Assembly (NCBI RefSeq): GCF_014842075.1
Contig: NZ_JACYVA010000003.1
Coordinates: 310,001-374,000, forward strand
Direction of reading: 5' to 3'
DNA from: Sphingomonas sp. CFBP 13720
Lineage (GTDB): Bacteria; Pseudomonadota; Alphaproteobacteria; Sphingomonadales; Sphingomonadaceae
DNA: 64,000 nt
Below are positions 19,501 to 27,358 of the stretch, piece by piece. Positions within the stretch are counted from its first letter, which is position 1; every line of letters starts with the position of its first letter. The position numbers and the translations under genes were made by a program. Under the pieces are notes generated by a model. The model was not told the origin of the DNA, did no database searches, and saw only the letters and a program-made list of their open reading frames with translations.

Positions 19501-19846
19501 CCAGTTGTCGAAGCACAACGTCAATCTGGCCGGCTTCTACGACAAATACGGCATCTATGCTCGCATGGCGTACAGCTGGCGTTCGTCGTACCTGATTTCG
19601 GTACGCGACTGCTGCTTCCCGTTCCTGCCGAACTACAATGAGGCGACGGGCCAGCTCGATGGGTCGTTGTTCTATACCGTCAACGAGCAGTTCAAGATCG
19701 GTTTGCAGGTCAGCAACATCCTGAACGAGGTGACGCGGACCAGCTTTGGCCTGTATGCCGACGACGAGGGCGAAGTCGTCCGGTCCAAGAAAGCCGCGTT
19801 CATCAACGATCGTCGCTTCTCCCTTTCGGTCCGCCTGACGCTGTGA
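16583..19846 (+). CDS. TonB-dependent outer-membrane receptor
   Basis: 1087 residues; ATG at 16583 preceded by GGAGGAGGGG. Signal peptide (cleavage at AWAQ), an acidic/Pro-rich linker, a TonB-box-like GDEIVVTG at about 71-78, then a plug domain (SATVVDAITAEDIGALPD, NEALQRVPGVAI) and a 22-strand-type beta-barrel ending in RRFSLSVRLTL. This is the sphingomonad/Caulobacter/Xanthomonas class that imports oligosaccharides rather than iron. Divergent from the halogenases and upstream of a sugar kinase and two sugar transporters, so it is likely the outer-membrane gate of this locus. The ORF can be extended far upstream in frame, but that extension overlaps the halogenase gene and is an artefact. 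Confidence 0.92.
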   Translation: MADTSKRAHIKFLKLTGGASALALALVAQAAWAQDTVAPEAQTTTATETPTGAPNNPTDQPSPAKDEGAEGDEIVVTGIRASLAKAQDIKRDSATVVDAITAEDIGALPDRSVNEALQRVPGVAITRFASAEDSAHFSVEGSGVVIRGLTFVRGEFNGRDTFSTSGGREIGFNDVAPELVGSVEVFKNLTADLIEGGIAGTVNINTRKPFDSKKRLVYLSAEINYADLIDKSAPTFTGLYSNQWELPGGSRVGLLVSGTYSQLFSQSHSAFVASPLERFTGTRTFNAGSPYQSTVTDTFACPTGLTSCYAPTGAGVRNQDFNRERYGISAAVQFATPGDEVIATAQFLRTNGKNSWVERTIEPNVYYGDVNATFPQPGTSFVFDDNAVFVSGNINRPGGFKQGTIPGTNGTFGQLNNFQSGGIFTTFSNRANSSEAQTDDYSLNFKVTPTDRLRFNFDGQYVKSKLNSFDNIIDTGTWSNISLDTSGRIPVVGFSIGDVPNYNGRQPSASEYFTNPNSIYFRDAFSDINDNNGEEWAFRADAEYDLSDTGFLRRLRVGGRYADRDQIVRNNGYNNWGAPSETWTGGGAQTFATIDPSNYGAYGFNDFFRGDVPAVPIANFLNPGLLMDYTASQALLRQITRAGGGNYTPIEDRACATVNEYFCPSEVFRNSESTISGYARLDFAVDVGDSAFDGNIGVRYVNTLDRSFGALTAPQPNSVFNPTTNPATQQPYTLAEFCALPLGSGQQRAPICGLTAAQQQAAIGFANGASRDYLARNRFDHWLPSINLRFKATDELQFRVAASKAISRPNFGNLRAFIGVNGGASQANTLFFSANSQNPFLEPVEAKQADVTAEWYFNRVGSITAAAFFKRLTNLIDYNSQSVLDVTNNGQTYPVVINGPSNTDGSADIKGVELSYQQTYEFLPGALSGLGMQATYTFVDTGSFPNTTANNGAADGARPPGQVDGLYDNLPLTQLSKHNVNLAGFYDKYGIYARMAYSWRSSYLISVRDCCFPFLPNYNEATGQLDGSLFYTVNEQFKIGLQVSNILNEVTRTSFGLYADDEGEVVRSKKAAFINDRRFSLSVRLTL

Positions 19847-19853
19847 CGATGGC

Positions 19854-19885
19854 GCGGGGCGGCGTGCCAGCGCGCGCCGCCCCGC
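19854..19885 (+). terminator. Hairpin after the TonB-dependent receptor
   Basis: Perfect 11-bp stem (GCGGGGCGGCG / CGCCGCCCCGC) with a 10-nt loop, 7 nt beyond the receptor stop. There is no immediate T-run; the sequence becomes AT-rich about 20 nt later, where the kinase promoter may begin. Confidence 0.5.
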
Positions 19886-19979
19886 TACGTTGCTGTTAAA
19901 ACAAAATGTTATTTGGTATTGTCCTGTGCCGTCGCGTTCGCGGCGGCATTTCTTTTCCTGTGTGACGGATCGATTGGCG

Positions 19980-20930
19980 ATGACCCTGCCCCCCCCTGTC
20001 GAACCGCTCGCGGATACGCCGACGCTGCCCTTTGCCGGGATCGAACTGGGCGGCACGAAATGCGTCTGCACGCTCGCGTTCGGCCCCGGCGCGATCGTGG
20101 CGCAGGAGACGGTGCCGACCGAACATCCCGCCACCACCATCCCCGCCATCGCCGCCGTGCTGCAACGCTGGTGGGACGATCATGGTTTTGCCGCGCTGGG
20201 TATCGCCAGCTTCGGCCCGGTCGATCTGGACCCCGCGTCGCCGACATGGGGTCATATCCTTGCCACCACCAAGCCCGACTGGCCGATGACCGACGTCGCG
20301 GGCGTGTTGTCGGCGATGTTCCCGGTGCCGAGCGCCTTCGATACCGACGTCAATGGCGCGGCATTCGCCGAAGTGTCGTGGGGGTCGGCGACCGGGCTGG
20401 ACGATTTCGCCTATGTCACGATCGGCACCGGCGTGGGCGTGGGGCTGCTGGTCAACGGTCGTCCCACGCGCGGGCTGGGCCATGCCGAGATCGGCCACCT
20501 GCGCGTGCCGCGTCTGTCCGACGATACCCTGCCCAGCGGCTGCCCGTTCCATGACGATTGCGTCGAGGGACTGGCGTCGGGCACCGGGATCAAGGCGGCG
20601 CTGGGCGACGTGCATGTCTCGACCATCCCAGAGGATCATCCGGTGTGGGACCGGGTCGCGGCGGCGATCGTCGCGATGTGCCACGCGATGGTCGCGACGA
20701 CCGGCCCGAAACGGATCGCGATCGGCGGCGGGGTGATGAACAAGCAGCCGCATCTGCTTGCCCGGATCGAACCGGCGCTGCGTGAGAGCATCAACGGCTA
20801 TCTGCCGTTGCCGCCGGAGGGCACGTATATCGTGGCCCCTGCATTGGGCGATCAGGCGGGTCCGTTGGGATCGATCGCCTTGGCCAAGGTCGCGCTGCGC
20901 GACGCGGATACCGCCAGCGTTCCTGCCTGA
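19980..20930 (+). CDS. ROK-family fructokinase/mannokinase-type sugar kinase
   Basis: 316 residues from ATG 19980; a 30-residue in-frame extension with no family similarity was rejected. ATP-binding GIELGGTKC near the N-terminus, catalytic Asp in DTDVNGAA, and GIGTGVGVG-like glycine loop. The zinc site has the fructokinase form: His in GHLRVPR followed by GCPFHDDCVEG (Cys-x2-His-x4-Cys), distinguishing it from glucokinase-type ROK enzymes. It probably phosphorylates fructose or mannose at C6 in the cytoplasm after uptake by the adjacent MFS carriers. Unlike the ROK regulator at 9.7 kb it has no DNA-binding domain and an intact zinc site. Confidence 0.88.
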   Translation: MTLPPPVEPLADTPTLPFAGIELGGTKCVCTLAFGPGAIVAQETVPTEHPATTIPAIAAVLQRWWDDHGFAALGIASFGPVDLDPASPTWGHILATTKPDWPMTDVAGVLSAMFPVPSAFDTDVNGAAFAEVSWGSATGLDDFAYVTIGTGVGVGLLVNGRPTRGLGHAEIGHLRVPRLSDDTLPSGCPFHDDCVEGLASGTGIKAALGDVHVSTIPEDHPVWDRVAAAIVAMCHAMVATTGPKRIAIGGGVMNKQPHLLARIEPALRESINGYLPLPPEGTYIVAPALGDQAGPLGSIALAKVALRDADTASVPA

Positions 20931-21373
20931 ACCCGCGCTGGCACCGGTCGACAGGCGCGCTTGCCCGGCGCGGTTTGCATGACCTTCGTGGCCACCGGGT
21001 CTCGCCGCAAGGCAAGACGATCTCTGCCGGTCGTCGCGCCGCCCACGCGGCGAGGGACGGAAGGATTATTCGTCCGTGCCGATCGCTGCAAACCGTCGTC
21101 CCCCTTGTGAAGACGCCCGCTCGTGACCTCTTGAAGGCGACTGGCCTTTCCGACCGCAATTCCGGTCATCTCAGTCCGAACGGGTTCCAATGGCATCGGA
21201 ATGTCGGTTCATTGCCGGACGCGCGTCGCTGCGAGGATCGCGCTCTACGCGCAACGGCGGCGGCCGATCGTCCCGGCTCCGCCGCAAGAACCACCCGCCA
21301 GCGGCACAGGATCACCGGACACGGCGCCGAAGCCGTTGGGGCAGCCCGCATCGCGAACCGCCCCCTTCCACGA
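20931..21373. other. Intergenic region, no gene seen
   Basis: 443 bp between the convergent kinase and MFS genes. Several overlapping ORFs exist in most frames, as expected at this GC content, but none has a recognisable family motif, a good ribosome binding site or a sensible start. I see no convincing hairpin with a T-run. Confidence 0.5.
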
Positions 21374-22726
21374 TCAGTGCAGGCTCTTCGCCCCGGCCAC
21401 GTTGCGCGCGCCGGTGCGTCCGGCGGTGATCGCGAAAGCGCACAGCGCGGCGTAGCACAGCGCCGGCACGACGAACGCGGTGCCGTGGCTGGTCGCGCCC
21501 GACACCAGCCCGACGATCAGCGGGATCACCGCGCCACCGACGATCGCGGTGCACAGCAGCCCGGAGGTCGCCGCCTCGCTGGCGGTCGAGCGTTCGAGGG
21601 TCAGCGTAAAGATCACCGGGAACATGATCGAGTTGAACAGGCCGATCGCCACCGCGACGAAGCCCGCCGTCACCCCGCCGACGACCGCGACGTACAGGCA
21701 CATCGCCACGGCGATGGCGGTGAACAGCGCCAGCAGACTGGCGGCCTTCACCTTCGACAACAGCACCGATCCGATCGCACGGCCGACCATTGCGCCGAAC
21801 CAGTAGAAGGCGACCGCCTTGCCCGCTTCCTGCAACGACACGCCAGGCACGCCGTCATTGCCCATCGCAAGGCCGAGCAACGGCACGCCGAACGCGGCGT
21901 CCGACGCGCCCCAGATCGTGTCGCCGTTGAGGAACAGCGCCATCTGCGTCCCGATCGCGACTTCTGCACCGACATAGAGGAAGATCGCTCCTGCGCCCAT
22001 CAGCGCCCAGCGCGATCCGAACGCATCGGCCAGCAGCGCGCCGGGGCCCGGCACCTTGGCGGGCGTGGGGGGCACGGCGGCCGACACGACCTTGCGGCTC
22101 AAAAAGAAGAACAGCGCCAGCGCCGCGATCAGCCCCGCGATCCAGAAATAGGCGCGATCGATCCCGGCCAGCGCGCCCGCGCGTACCGCATCGGTCAGCA
22201 CGGTGCCGTCCTTGACCTCCACACCTTCGAGGAACAGGCTGGCACCCAGCAGCGGGCCGAGGAACGTGCCGAACGAATTGAACGTCTGGCTGAGCGTCAG
22301 GCGGAAATGGCTCAGCTTTGGATCGCCCAGCGCCGCTGCCAGCGGGTTGGCCGCGACCTGCAACACGGTGATCCCGGCGGCGAGGACGAACAGCCCCAGC
22401 AGCACCAGCGGAAATACCGCGAGGTTCGCCGCGACCAGCATCGTCAGACAGCCGACGACCATCGTGATGAGCGCGAACAGGATCGAGGGCACCGCCTTCA
22501 ATCGCGCCAGCAGGATCGCGGCGGGCATCGAGATCAGGCCATAGGCGAGGAAGAACGCCGTCGCCGCCAACTGCGCTTCGAAATCGCTGAGCGTGAAGAT
22601 GCCCTTCACCGCCGCGACCAGCGGGTCGATCAGCGAGGTGATGAACCCCCATGCGAAGAACAAGGTGGTGACGGCGGCGAACGCCAGCCCCGTGGTGGTG
22701 GCGGAACCCGCCCGTGTGTCGGCCAA
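21374..22726 (-). CDS. FucP/GluP-type MFS sugar transporter
   Basis: 450 residues, about 12 membrane segments. The family is shown by AWGFITSLIDPL in TM1, LARLKAVPSI, the LQVAANPLAAALG segment and TFNSFGTFLGPLLG in TM5, all characteristic of the fucose/glucose-galactose:H+ symporters (FucP, GluP, NagP). The start is TTG at 22726: no ATG occurs near the N-terminus and AGGGAGAAG sits just upstream. It lies 13 nt after the sugar-porter gene and is co-transcribed with it. Role: proton-coupled uptake of the monosaccharide released in the periplasm; the sugar is not determinable. Confidence 0.9.
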   Translation of the reverse strand: MADTRAGSATTTGLAFAAVTTLFFAWGFITSLIDPLVAAVKGIFTLSDFEAQLAATAFFLAYGLISMPAAILLARLKAVPSILFALITMVVGCLTMLVAANLAVFPLVLLGLFVLAAGITVLQVAANPLAAALGDPKLSHFRLTLSQTFNSFGTFLGPLLGASLFLEGVEVKDGTVLTDAVRAGALAGIDRAYFWIAGLIAALALFFFLSRKVVSAAVPPTPAKVPGPGALLADAFGSRWALMGAGAIFLYVGAEVAIGTQMALFLNGDTIWGASDAAFGVPLLGLAMGNDGVPGVSLQEAGKAVAFYWFGAMVGRAIGSVLLSKVKAASLLALFTAIAVAMCLYVAVVGGVTAGFVAVAIGLFNSIMFPVIFTLTLERSTASEAATSGLLCTAIVGGAVIPLIVGLVSGATSHGTAFVVPALCYAALCAFAITAGRTGARNVAGAKSLH

Positions 22727-22739
22727 CCGGCTTCTCCCT

Positions 22740-24044
22740 TTAATGGATGCGACCGGCGCCGAGCGCCTGGTCCATGTCTTCGAGCACGACGCCCTTCGTT
22801 TCCGGGAAGAAGCGTAGGACGATCACGAATTGCAGCACCATCGCGCCCGCGAACAGCCAGAAGGGCGCGGCCGGGGCCATGCGTTCGGCGACCACCGGAA
22901 ATCCGAAGCTGAGAATGGTCGCCCAGATCCAGTGGGTGGCGCTGCCCAGCGCCTGTCCGCGCGCACGCACGGCGGTCGGGAATATTTCCGAGATATACAC
23001 CCAGATCACCGCGCCTTGCGAAATCGCGAAAAAGGCGATGAACATCACCAGCAACGGCAGCAACAGCGCTTCCATGCCCGTGGTCGAATAGACCAGCGCC
23101 ACCCCGGTCAGCGCGACCGCGCATCCGACCGATCCGATCAGCAGCAGCACGCGCCGCCCGACCCGGTCGATGATCGCCATGCCCAGCAGCGTCGCGAACA
23201 GGTTGGCGACGCCGATACCGATCGACTGGAGATCGGCCGACACCGCCGAAAACCCGGCGGCGGCAAAGATGTCGTTGAGGTAATAGAGGATCGCGTTGAT
23301 CCCCGACAGCTGGTTGAAGCTGGCCACGCCGAACGCCAGCAGGATCGGGGTGCGATGCCGCCGCCAGTCGAGCCGTTCGCCCGACACCGGCGCGTCGTCG
23401 AAGCGCAGGTCGGTAAGGCCCAGCCGCGCGGCGACGGTGCGCGCCTCGTCGCTGCGGCCCTTGCTCAACAGCCAGCGCGGCGAATGCGGAATCGCCGCCA
23501 TCGCGGCAAGGAACACCGCACCCGGCACGACCAGCACCGCCAGCTTCCACCGCCATGCGTCCGGCCCCGGCACCAGTTGGGCGACGGCAGCGTTGGACAG
23601 ATAGGCGGCAAGGATACCGGTGACGATCGACAGCTGGAACAGCCCGACCAGCAGCCCGCGTTTGTCGGCGGGGCTTACCTCTGCGATGAATACCGGGGCC
23701 AGCACCGATGCGCCGCCGATCGCGAGGCCGCCGAGCAGGCGGAATGCGACGAAACTGCCGACGCCGCCGGCCAGCGCGCAGCCGATGCCAGACAGCACGA
23801 ACGCGACACCGACCCACAGAAGCACCGTCCGGCTGCCATAACGGTCCCCCGGCACGCCCGCCGCCAGCGATCCGATCAACGTGCCGATCAGCGCGGAGGC
23901 GATGGCAAAGCCCTTGCCCGCATCGTCGAGCGCAAATTCAGTCGCCATCGGCGTCGCGACGCCGGCAACGACGGCGGTGTCGAACCCGAACAGCAACCCC
24001 GCCAGTGCCGCGGCGAACACCGCCCTTCGCGCCGTACCCTGCAT
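22740..24044 (-). CDS. MFS sugar porter (SP) family transporter
   Basis: 434 residues, about 12 membrane helices. Sugar-porter signatures: GFDTAVVAG in TM1, the loop GDRYGSRTVL, RLLGGLAIGGASVLAPVFIAE in TM4-5, QLSGINAILYY in TM7 and a PETKG motif after TM12. XylE/GLUT-like carriers move hexoses or pentoses, mostly with H+. It precedes the FucP-type carrier by 13 nt, so two unrelated MFS families for sugar uptake share one operon, implying at least two monosaccharides from the substrate. ATG at 24044; the sequence just upstream is AT-rich and probably holds the promoter. Confidence 0.9.
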   Translation of the reverse strand: MQGTARRAVFAAALAGLLFGFDTAVVAGVATPMATEFALDDAGKGFAIASALIGTLIGSLAAGVPGDRYGSRTVLLWVGVAFVLSGIGCALAGGVGSFVAFRLLGGLAIGGASVLAPVFIAEVSPADKRGLLVGLFQLSIVTGILAAYLSNAAVAQLVPGPDAWRWKLAVLVVPGAVFLAAMAAIPHSPRWLLSKGRSDEARTVAARLGLTDLRFDDAPVSGERLDWRRHRTPILLAFGVASFNQLSGINAILYYLNDIFAAAGFSAVSADLQSIGIGVANLFATLLGMAIIDRVGRRVLLLIGSVGCAVALTGVALVYSTTGMEALLLPLLVMFIAFFAISQGAVIWVYISEIFPTAVRARGQALGSATHWIWATILSFGFPVVAERMAPAAPFWLFAGAMVLQFVIVLRFFPETKGVVLEDMDQALGAGRIH

Positions 24045-24305
24045 CCCGACCCCTTGTCCGACATTTATCTATTTGTTTGCGGTATTATCGAAGGTGGGTC
24101 GCCGACAGGGGCCGCGAAGTCAAGCGATGTCGGATCGCCACCATGTGTCCGATCGGTACGCGTGCGGCGTGGCTCGGGAGGGGGCGGTTCGCCACTGCGA
24201 GCGATCGTCTGAATGCTACGGGTACGCCGGCTGTCGACGACCCGCTCGCCAGAACGATCTGGACGCCGGCAGGTGCGGAGGGCAGTCGCTGCGACCGCTT
24301 CGCGT

Positions 24306-25715
24306 CTATCGATCCCCTGCCCGACCACCCAGCATGGTCACCATTCCCGCCGCCAGTTCGGACAACGTGTCGTCGCGTGCGCCCATCACCACGATCCGGT
24401 CGCCGGGCCGCGCCTGCGCCACCAGATGCGCCGCCGCCGCCGCGCGGTCGGGGATGTGCCGCGCCGGTGCGCCCGCGACGGTCAGGTCGCCGACGATATC
24501 CGCGCTGGTCACTTCCCGCGAAACGGTGCCACCGCGATAGACCGGATCGGGCAGCACCAGCAGGTCGCCGTCGCGCAACCGGCCAAGGAACATCGTCACC
24601 AGTTCGCGCCGCATCACCTTCAGCGGGCCATAGCCATGCGGCTGGAACAGCAGCAGCAGCCGTCCGGGAAAGGCATGGAACGTATCGATCGTCGCCGCGA
24701 TCTTTTCAGGGTTGTGTCCGAAATCGTCGAGCACCGCCACGCCGCCGGCTTCGCCGACCAATTCGAAGCGCCGCTTCAGTCCGGTAAAGCCGGCGATCGC
24801 TCGCACGGCATCGGCCAGCGCGACGCCCGCCGCCGTCACCGCACCGATCGCCGCCAGCGCGTTGGCGACATTGTGTCGTCCGGGCACCGCCAGCCTCACG
24901 CGATGCGTCTCGCCCGCCGCGACCAGATCGAACGCGATCCCGAACGGTTCGGGGACCAGCGACCGCGCGACCAGATCGGCGTCCCCCTCCACCGCGAAGG
25001 TCGTGCGCCGGTCGGCCGGGATCGCCGCCGCCAGCGCCGCCGCCTCGGCATCGCCGACATTGACCACCACCCGCGTCGCGCGGCCGGCGAACGCACCGAA
25101 CAGCGCGCGGAGTTCGTCCAGCGTCTTGTGGTCGAGACTGACGTTGTTGAGGACGGCGATGCGCGGCGCATAGAAGGCGATCGATCCGTCGCTTTCGTCC
25201 ACTTCGCTGACGAAGGCGTCGCCGCCGCCGACCAGCGCACTGGCGAACGGGCGGTCGGGTGCGACGAAGTCCTTCATCACCGCGCCGTTCATGACGGTCG
25301 GGTCGCGGCCCAGCGCGTGGAGCATGACGCCGATCATGCCGGTCACGGTCGATTTGCCGCTGGTCCCCGCCACCCCGATCGGCAGCGCGGCGGCGTTGAA
25401 CAGTTCGGCCAGCAGTTCCGCCCGCCCCATCCGCGTCGCGCCGATCGCCTGTGCCGCGACGATATCGACCACGGTCGGTTCGATCGCGGCGGAGGCGACG
25501 ACGATCTGGTCGGGCGACACCACGCCACTGCCGTCCTGTGCGAACAGCGCGATGCCGGCGGCGCGCAGGGCATCGAACTTCGCGGGCAGCGCCGCCTGAT
25601 CGAGCGAGCGGTCGGAGCCGGCGACGGTCGCGCCGCGCCCGGCAAGGATCATGGCGAGCGGCAGCATGCCGGAACCGCCGATCCCGACGAGGAAGAAGGA
25701 TTTGCCGTGGAGCAT
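24306..25715 (-). CDS. Mur ligase family protein (MurC/Mpl-like)
   Basis: 469 residues with all three Mur ligase domains: an N-terminal UDP-binding Rossmann fold ([11 protein letters not shown], 11-21), an ATP-binding domain with P-loop GTSGKST (117-123) and EVDESDG, NNVSLDH, and a C-terminal domain with DDFGHNP and FQPHGYGP. The P-loop differs from the canonical GTHGKTT of MurC and Mpl. The DFGHNPxK element and the divergent LD-carboxypeptidase next door favour a recycling ligase (Mpl-type, joining tripeptide to UDP-MurNAc) over the essential MurC, which normally sits in the dcw cluster, but the family assignment is not certain. The start is 47 nt from the divergent gene. Confidence 0.78.
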   Translation of the reverse strand: MLHGKSFFLVGIGGSGMLPLAMILAGRGATVAGSDRSLDQAALPAKFDALRAAGIALFAQDGSGVVSPDQIVVASAAIEPTVVDIVAAQAIGATRMGRAELLAELFNAAALPIGVAGTSGKSTVTGMIGVMLHALGRDPTVMNGAVMKDFVAPDRPFASALVGGGDAFVSEVDESDGSIAFYAPRIAVLNNVSLDHKTLDELRALFGAFAGRATRVVVNVGDAEAAALAAAIPADRRTTFAVEGDADLVARSLVPEPFGIAFDLVAAGETHRVRLAVPGRHNVANALAAIGAVTAAGVALADAVRAIAGFTGLKRRFELVGEAGGVAVLDDFGHNPEKIAATIDTFHAFPGRLLLLFQPHGYGPLKVMRRELVTMFLGRLRDGDLLVLPDPVYRGGTVSREVTSADIVGDLTVAGAPARHIPDRAAAAAHLVAQARPGDRIVVMGARDDTLSELAAGMVTMLGGRAGDR

Positions 25716-25762
25716 CCCACGGCGCTATCGATCCTGCCGCAAGGTGGCAAGCGGGGTTGAGG

Positions 25763-26578
25763 ATGCGGATCGGCGTAGTGGCACCGGCGCGGCGGGTCGA
25801 TGACGAACAGATGGCGCGGACGCAGGGCTATGCCGCGCTGACATACCCGTCGCTCGATCTGGTCGTGCATCCGCAATGCTTCCTCGATGCCGGCCATTTC
25901 GCCGGCACCGACCAACAGCGCGCTGACGCCTTCCTAGAATTCGCCAACGATCCGGGCTTCGACGCGATCTGGTTCGCGCGTGGCGGCTATGGATCGAACC
26001 GCATCCTCGACATGGTGATGCCGCGGCTGAACCGTGCGGCGGCGGCGAAGGCCTATCTGGGCTTTTCGGACATGGGGTTCCTGCTCGGCGCGCTCTATGC
26101 CCGGCGGATCGGACGCCCCGCGCACGGGCCGATGGCGGGACAGGTCGGCAAGGCCGGCGGCACCAACAGCGCGGCACGATCGCTGGCGTGGCTGATCGAC
26201 GGCGACCGCCGCAGCCTTGCGCCCGAGCTGGACGGACGGCCGACGGTGGCGTTCAACCTCGTCATCCTGTGCGCGCTGGTCGGTACGCCGTGGCTGCCCG
26301 ACCTGACCGACCATGTGGTGATGGTCGAGGAGGTCGGCGAGGACCTGTACCGGCTCGACCGGCTGTTCTTCCAGCTGGCGGCGGCGACGCAGTTGAAGGG
26401 CATCGCTGGCATCCGGCTGGGCGCGGTCACCGACCGCAGCGCGGACGACACGGGCTTCGGCGAGACCGAGGAACAGATCGTCGCGCGATGGGCGCGGGCG
26501 ATGGGCGTCCCGTATCTGGGACGTGCCCAGATCGGCCATTATGCAGCCAATATGGTGGTGCCGTTCGGGGTGGCGTGA
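25763..26578 (+). CDS. LD-carboxypeptidase (peptidase family S66)
   Basis: 271 residues from ATG 25763 with GGGGTTGAGG upstream. S66 features: nucleophile Ser about 78 in ARGGYGSNR, Glu about 190 in MVEEVGEDLYRLDR, His about 259 in AQIGHYAANMVVPFG. LdcA enzymes cut the L,D bond of murein tetrapeptides in the cytoplasm to give tripeptide, the substrate of Mpl. No signal peptide, which fits a cytoplasmic recycling enzyme. At 271 residues it is slightly shorter than E. coli LdcA (about 304). Divergent from the Mur ligase gene with 47 nt between starts, so the two likely share a regulatory region. Confidence 0.88.
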   Translation: MRIGVVAPARRVDDEQMARTQGYAALTYPSLDLVVHPQCFLDAGHFAGTDQQRADAFLEFANDPGFDAIWFARGGYGSNRILDMVMPRLNRAAAAKAYLGFSDMGFLLGALYARRIGRPAHGPMAGQVGKAGGTNSAARSLAWLIDGDRRSLAPELDGRPTVAFNLVILCALVGTPWLPDLTDHVVMVEEVGEDLYRLDRLFFQLAAATQLKGIAGIRLGAVTDRSADDTGFGETEEQIVARWARAMGVPYLGRAQIGHYAANMVVPFGVA

Positions 26579-26740
26579 CGCCAAAGGTCACAAAGGTCAC
26601 ACTCGCACGCTATTCGACGCGCAGTGGTTCGACGGAGTAGCGTAACGACGGGCGCACGGCCCTTGCGGGGACCATGGCGAGGCGCGTGCGTGTAGGAAAG
26701 TGGCAATCGCGGCGGGTCAGGCGCCGACCGCGTCCGACGA

Positions 26741-27037
26741 TCAGTTCAGACCGAGCGCACGGTCATAGTCCTGACCGGGACCGATGATGCGGTGAACGAA
26801 AATGCGATCCGGCAGGATCGAGTAGAGTATGCCGTATCCCTTCCATGATCGTCGACGAATACCGTGCCGTTCGTAGCGCGGGACCAGCGGAAAACCATGG
26901 GGCATATCGGCCAGACGCTGCGCCGTGTCGCGCAGCTCCAGCACGAACGATGTGCTTCGGACCGAATTGTCGCGAGCGATGAAACGGGCGATATCCGCCA
27001 GATCGGCAATGGCACGCGTGGAAAGGACGACCTTCAC
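26741..27037 (-). CDS. RelE/ParE-family toxin
   Basis: 98 residues from GTG 27037, which overlaps the antitoxin stop (GTGA), a common arrangement in such modules. Longer in-frame starts would overlap the antitoxin by 40 nt. Fold markers: LSTRAIADLADIARFIA in the N-terminal helix pair, RYERHGIRRRSWKGYGILYSIL as the beta-sheet core and VHRIIGPGQDYDRAL at the C-terminus, typical of ParE/RelE. ParE members poison DNA gyrase and RelE members cut mRNA; the C-terminus resembles ParE more. Downstream partner of the ParD-like antitoxin; the pair follows lpoA on the same strand. Confidence 0.82.
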   Translation of the reverse strand: MKVVLSTRAIADLADIARFIARDNSVRSTSFVLELRDTAQRLADMPHGFPLVPRYERHGIRRRSWKGYGILYSILPDRIFVHRIIGPGQDYDRALGLN

Positions 27038-27300
27038 CGCCGCGCTTTGCGGATTTCCGTCAACACGGCGTCGCACACTTCGCCAAGGTCGGTCCCGCCA
27101 CCGGCATGCATTTCCGCCAATCCTTCCGAGATGGAGGCATCCAGTTCACGCAGCCAGCGTCCTTCATCGTGGATTACGCCCTGATCCCGGCGAATGAGAT
27201 CGCGGACATAGTCGCTGACGCTGGCATAATGACCGTCGTCGATGCGCGCCTGCACATAATCCCGCATCGGATCGGGCAACGAGATGTTCATGGATGCCAC
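27034..27300 (-). CDS. ParD-like antitoxin
   Basis: 88 residues. The start is taken as GTG 27300 because GGAGG lies 8 nt upstream; the in-frame ATG at 27291 (MNISLPDPM) is the alternative with poor spacing. The N-terminus NISLPDPMRDYVQARI-D-DGHYASVSDYVRDLIRRD is the ribbon-helix-helix DNA-binding domain of CopG/ParD antitoxins; the C-terminal half is the toxin-binding tail. It should neutralise the overlapping ParE-like toxin and repress its own promoter through the palindrome at 27325-27341. Confidence 0.84.
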   Translation of the reverse strand: MASMNISLPDPMRDYVQARIDDGHYASVSDYVRDLIRRDQGVIHDEGRWLRELDASISEGLAEMHAGGGTDLGEVCDAVLTEIRKARR

Positions 27301-27324
27301 GGCTTGATCCTCCGACGATGGATC

Positions 27325-27341
27325 ATGGCAAAAATTGCCAT
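27325..27341. promoter_or_regulatory. Palindromic operator candidate of the toxin-antitoxin operon
   Basis: Perfect palindrome ATGGCAA-AAA-TTGCCAT, 25 nt upstream of the antitoxin start, with a second perfect 10-bp palindrome GCAACGTTGC at 27347-27356. The position fits autorepression by a ribbon-helix-helix antitoxin. Both lie in the 58-nt gap after the lpoA stop. Confidence 0.6.
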
Positions 27342-27358
27342 CCGATGCAACGTTGCTG

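Noticed and set aside
20975..22912. 645-codon plus-strand ORF opposite the FucP-type transporter
   Set aside because: Composition (Arg, Gln, His rich) is the antisense of a membrane protein; no domain is recognisable.
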